Source of the DNA: Alphaproteobacteria bacterium
Lineage (GTDB): Bacteria; Pseudomonadota; Alphaproteobacteria; Micavibrionales; UBA1664
Reading direction: 5' to 3'
DNA: 6,352 nucleotides
Assembly (NCBI GenBank): GCA_018969935.1
Contig: JAGWXJ010000107.1
Coordinates: 1 to 6,352, forward strand
The position numbers and the translations under genes were made by a program. Positions 5,552 to 6,352 of this stretch are shown in pieces (the first letter of the stretch is position 1; every line of letters begins with the position of its first letter). The notes beneath the pieces are model-generated. The model was given only the letters and a program-made list of their open reading frames with translations. It did no database searches and had not been told where the DNA came from.

Positions 5552-6352
5552 ATGCTCCGCACCCTCTGGTTCCTCATCAAGCTGGCGGCGGTTGCGGCAC
5601 TTGGCGTGTGGCTGGTGATGCAGCCCGGTTCCACGCACCTTGAGTGGATGGGGTATCAGGTTGAGGCGCAGACGGGTTTTATTATCTATTGCGCCATCCT
5701 GTTTGCACTTGTGTTTGCTTGGTTTTACCAAGGCTGGATTGCCATTAAGCGTACACCGCAAACCATTGCACGCCACCTTGATGCGCGCGCACAGGACCAG
5801 GCTTTACAGGCTGTCAGTTATGGCCTTTCTGCAATTGCTGCCGGTGATGCCAGTGCCGCTGAAAAACAGGCTGAGCGCGCCAAAAAACTGATACGCAACG
5901 ACCACGGGCTTGTGCCCTTGCTGGTTGGCATGACAGCGCGCCTGAAAGGTGACCCGATGGCTGCCGAGGCCGCTTTCCGTGACCTTTTGAACACCAAGGA
6001 AACGGCGTTTATTGGCGTACGCGGTTTACTGCAACTGGCCCTTGACCGCAGGCAGGGTGAGCAGGCACTGGTGCTGGCACGGCAAGCGCACCGCATGCAC
6101 CCCAAACAATCTTGGATTTTGAAAACCCTTTACGGGCTTGAAGTGCGCCAGCGCAACTGGGTCGAGGCGGGCGACCTTTTGCAAAAACTTGTGAAGGCCA
6201 AGGCGCTTACACAAGCCGAAGGTGCACAAGACCGCGCCGCCATGTTGCTGGCCCGTGCCATCGAAGCTGCTGGCCGCGGACATGCTGACCAATCGTACTT
6301 TTTGACGCGCGAGGCCTATGATGCCGCGCCTTCCTTCCTGCCGTCTGCGCTT
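5552..6352 (+). CDS. hemY: HemY-like inner-membrane protein with TPR-type repeats, N-terminal 267 codons (cut by right edge)
   Basis: Belongs to the proteobacterial HemY family, not the HemY-named protoporphyrinogen oxidase of Gram-positives. Its exact role is unclear: it is linked to late heme/protoheme synthesis by genetics and operon position. An ATG at 5552 begins MLRTLWFLIKLAAVAALGVW. Two membrane helices are visible at about 6-23 and 42-62, separated by a short loop with the family-typical WMGYQVEAQ (32-40), followed by the basic KRTPQTIARH. From about 78 onward come paired helices of TPR type: LQAVSYGLSAIAAGDASAAE, the diagnostic GDPMAAEAAFRDLL then ETAFIGVRGLLQLAL (150-164), ALVLARQAHRMHPKQSWIL, and further repeats to the edge. 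The frame stays open to base 6352, so the C-terminal part is missing only because the window ends. It follows the Mic60-like gene by 9 bases; both are inner-membrane proteins with large soluble domains, so a physical link is possible but not shown. Confidence 0.92.
   Translation, partial: MLRTLWFLIKLAAVAALGVWLVMQPGSTHLEWMGYQVEAQTGFIIYCAILFALVFAWFYQGWIAIKRTPQTIARHLDARAQDQALQAVSYGLSAIAAGDASAAEKQAERAKKLIRNDHGLVPLLVGMTARLKGDPMAAEAAFRDLLNTKETAFIGVRGLLQLALDRRQGEQALVLARQAHRMHPKQSWILKTLYGLEVRQRNWVEAGDLLQKLVKAKALTQAEGAQDRAAMLLARAIEAAGRGHADQSYFLTREAYDAAPSFLPSAL

Noticed and set aside
1..6352. Mobile elements, CRISPR arrays, tRNA or rRNA genes, toxin-antitoxin or defence modules
   Set aside because: Nothing in either strand shows terminal repeats, regular spaced repeats, RNA-gene signatures or such protein families; the HTH belongs to the Mic60-like frame and is not a separate antitoxin.

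Overview
The window reads as an ordinary chromosomal housekeeping stretch of an alphaproteobacterium of moderately high GC. The evidence is gene order: a tsaD-gpsA operon runs leftward, diverging from a hemC-hemD-mitofilin(Mic60)-hemY operon that runs rightward. From memory, this arrangement is characteristic of Alphaproteobacteria. The order or genus cannot be fixed from the sequence alone. I see no mobile elements, CRISPR arrays, tRNA or rRNA genes, and almost every base is coding.

Left half (1-2192, minus strand). Reading leftward from the divergent centre come tsaD (tRNA t6A synthesis), gpsA (glycerol-3-phosphate for phospholipids), and the first 46 codons of a small membrane protein cut by the left edge. 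tsaD and gpsA share an ATGA stop/start overlap, and gpsA and the membrane protein are 2 bases apart, so the three look co-transcribed.

Centre (about 2193-2251). A single 59-base gap holds the expression signals for both operons. It contains a fair leftward promoter candidate, a poor rightward candidate that would give hemC almost no leader, and a near-palindrome at its tsaD edge resembling an FNR/FixK-type box.

Right half (2252-6352, plus strand). hemC and hemD catalyse two successive steps of tetrapyrrole synthesis (porphobilinogen to hydroxymethylbilane to uroporphyrinogen III). They overlap at GTGA. hemD then overlaps by 26 bases a 542-residue Mic60/mitofilin-like protein, which is followed after 9 bases by hemY, cut by the right edge. 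Both of the last two proteins are predicted to sit in the inner membrane, so the operon couples soluble heme-pathway enzymes to membrane-organising proteins.

The most unusual element is the N-terminus of the Mic60-like protein. Before its single membrane helix it carries a compact helix-turn-helix module (about residues 14-60) of a kind normally seen in small DNA-binding proteins. This implies a cytoplasmic HTH, one membrane span, and a periplasmic coiled coil with a mitofilin-type C-terminal region. I found no clearly new multi-gene system; this fusion is the best lead.
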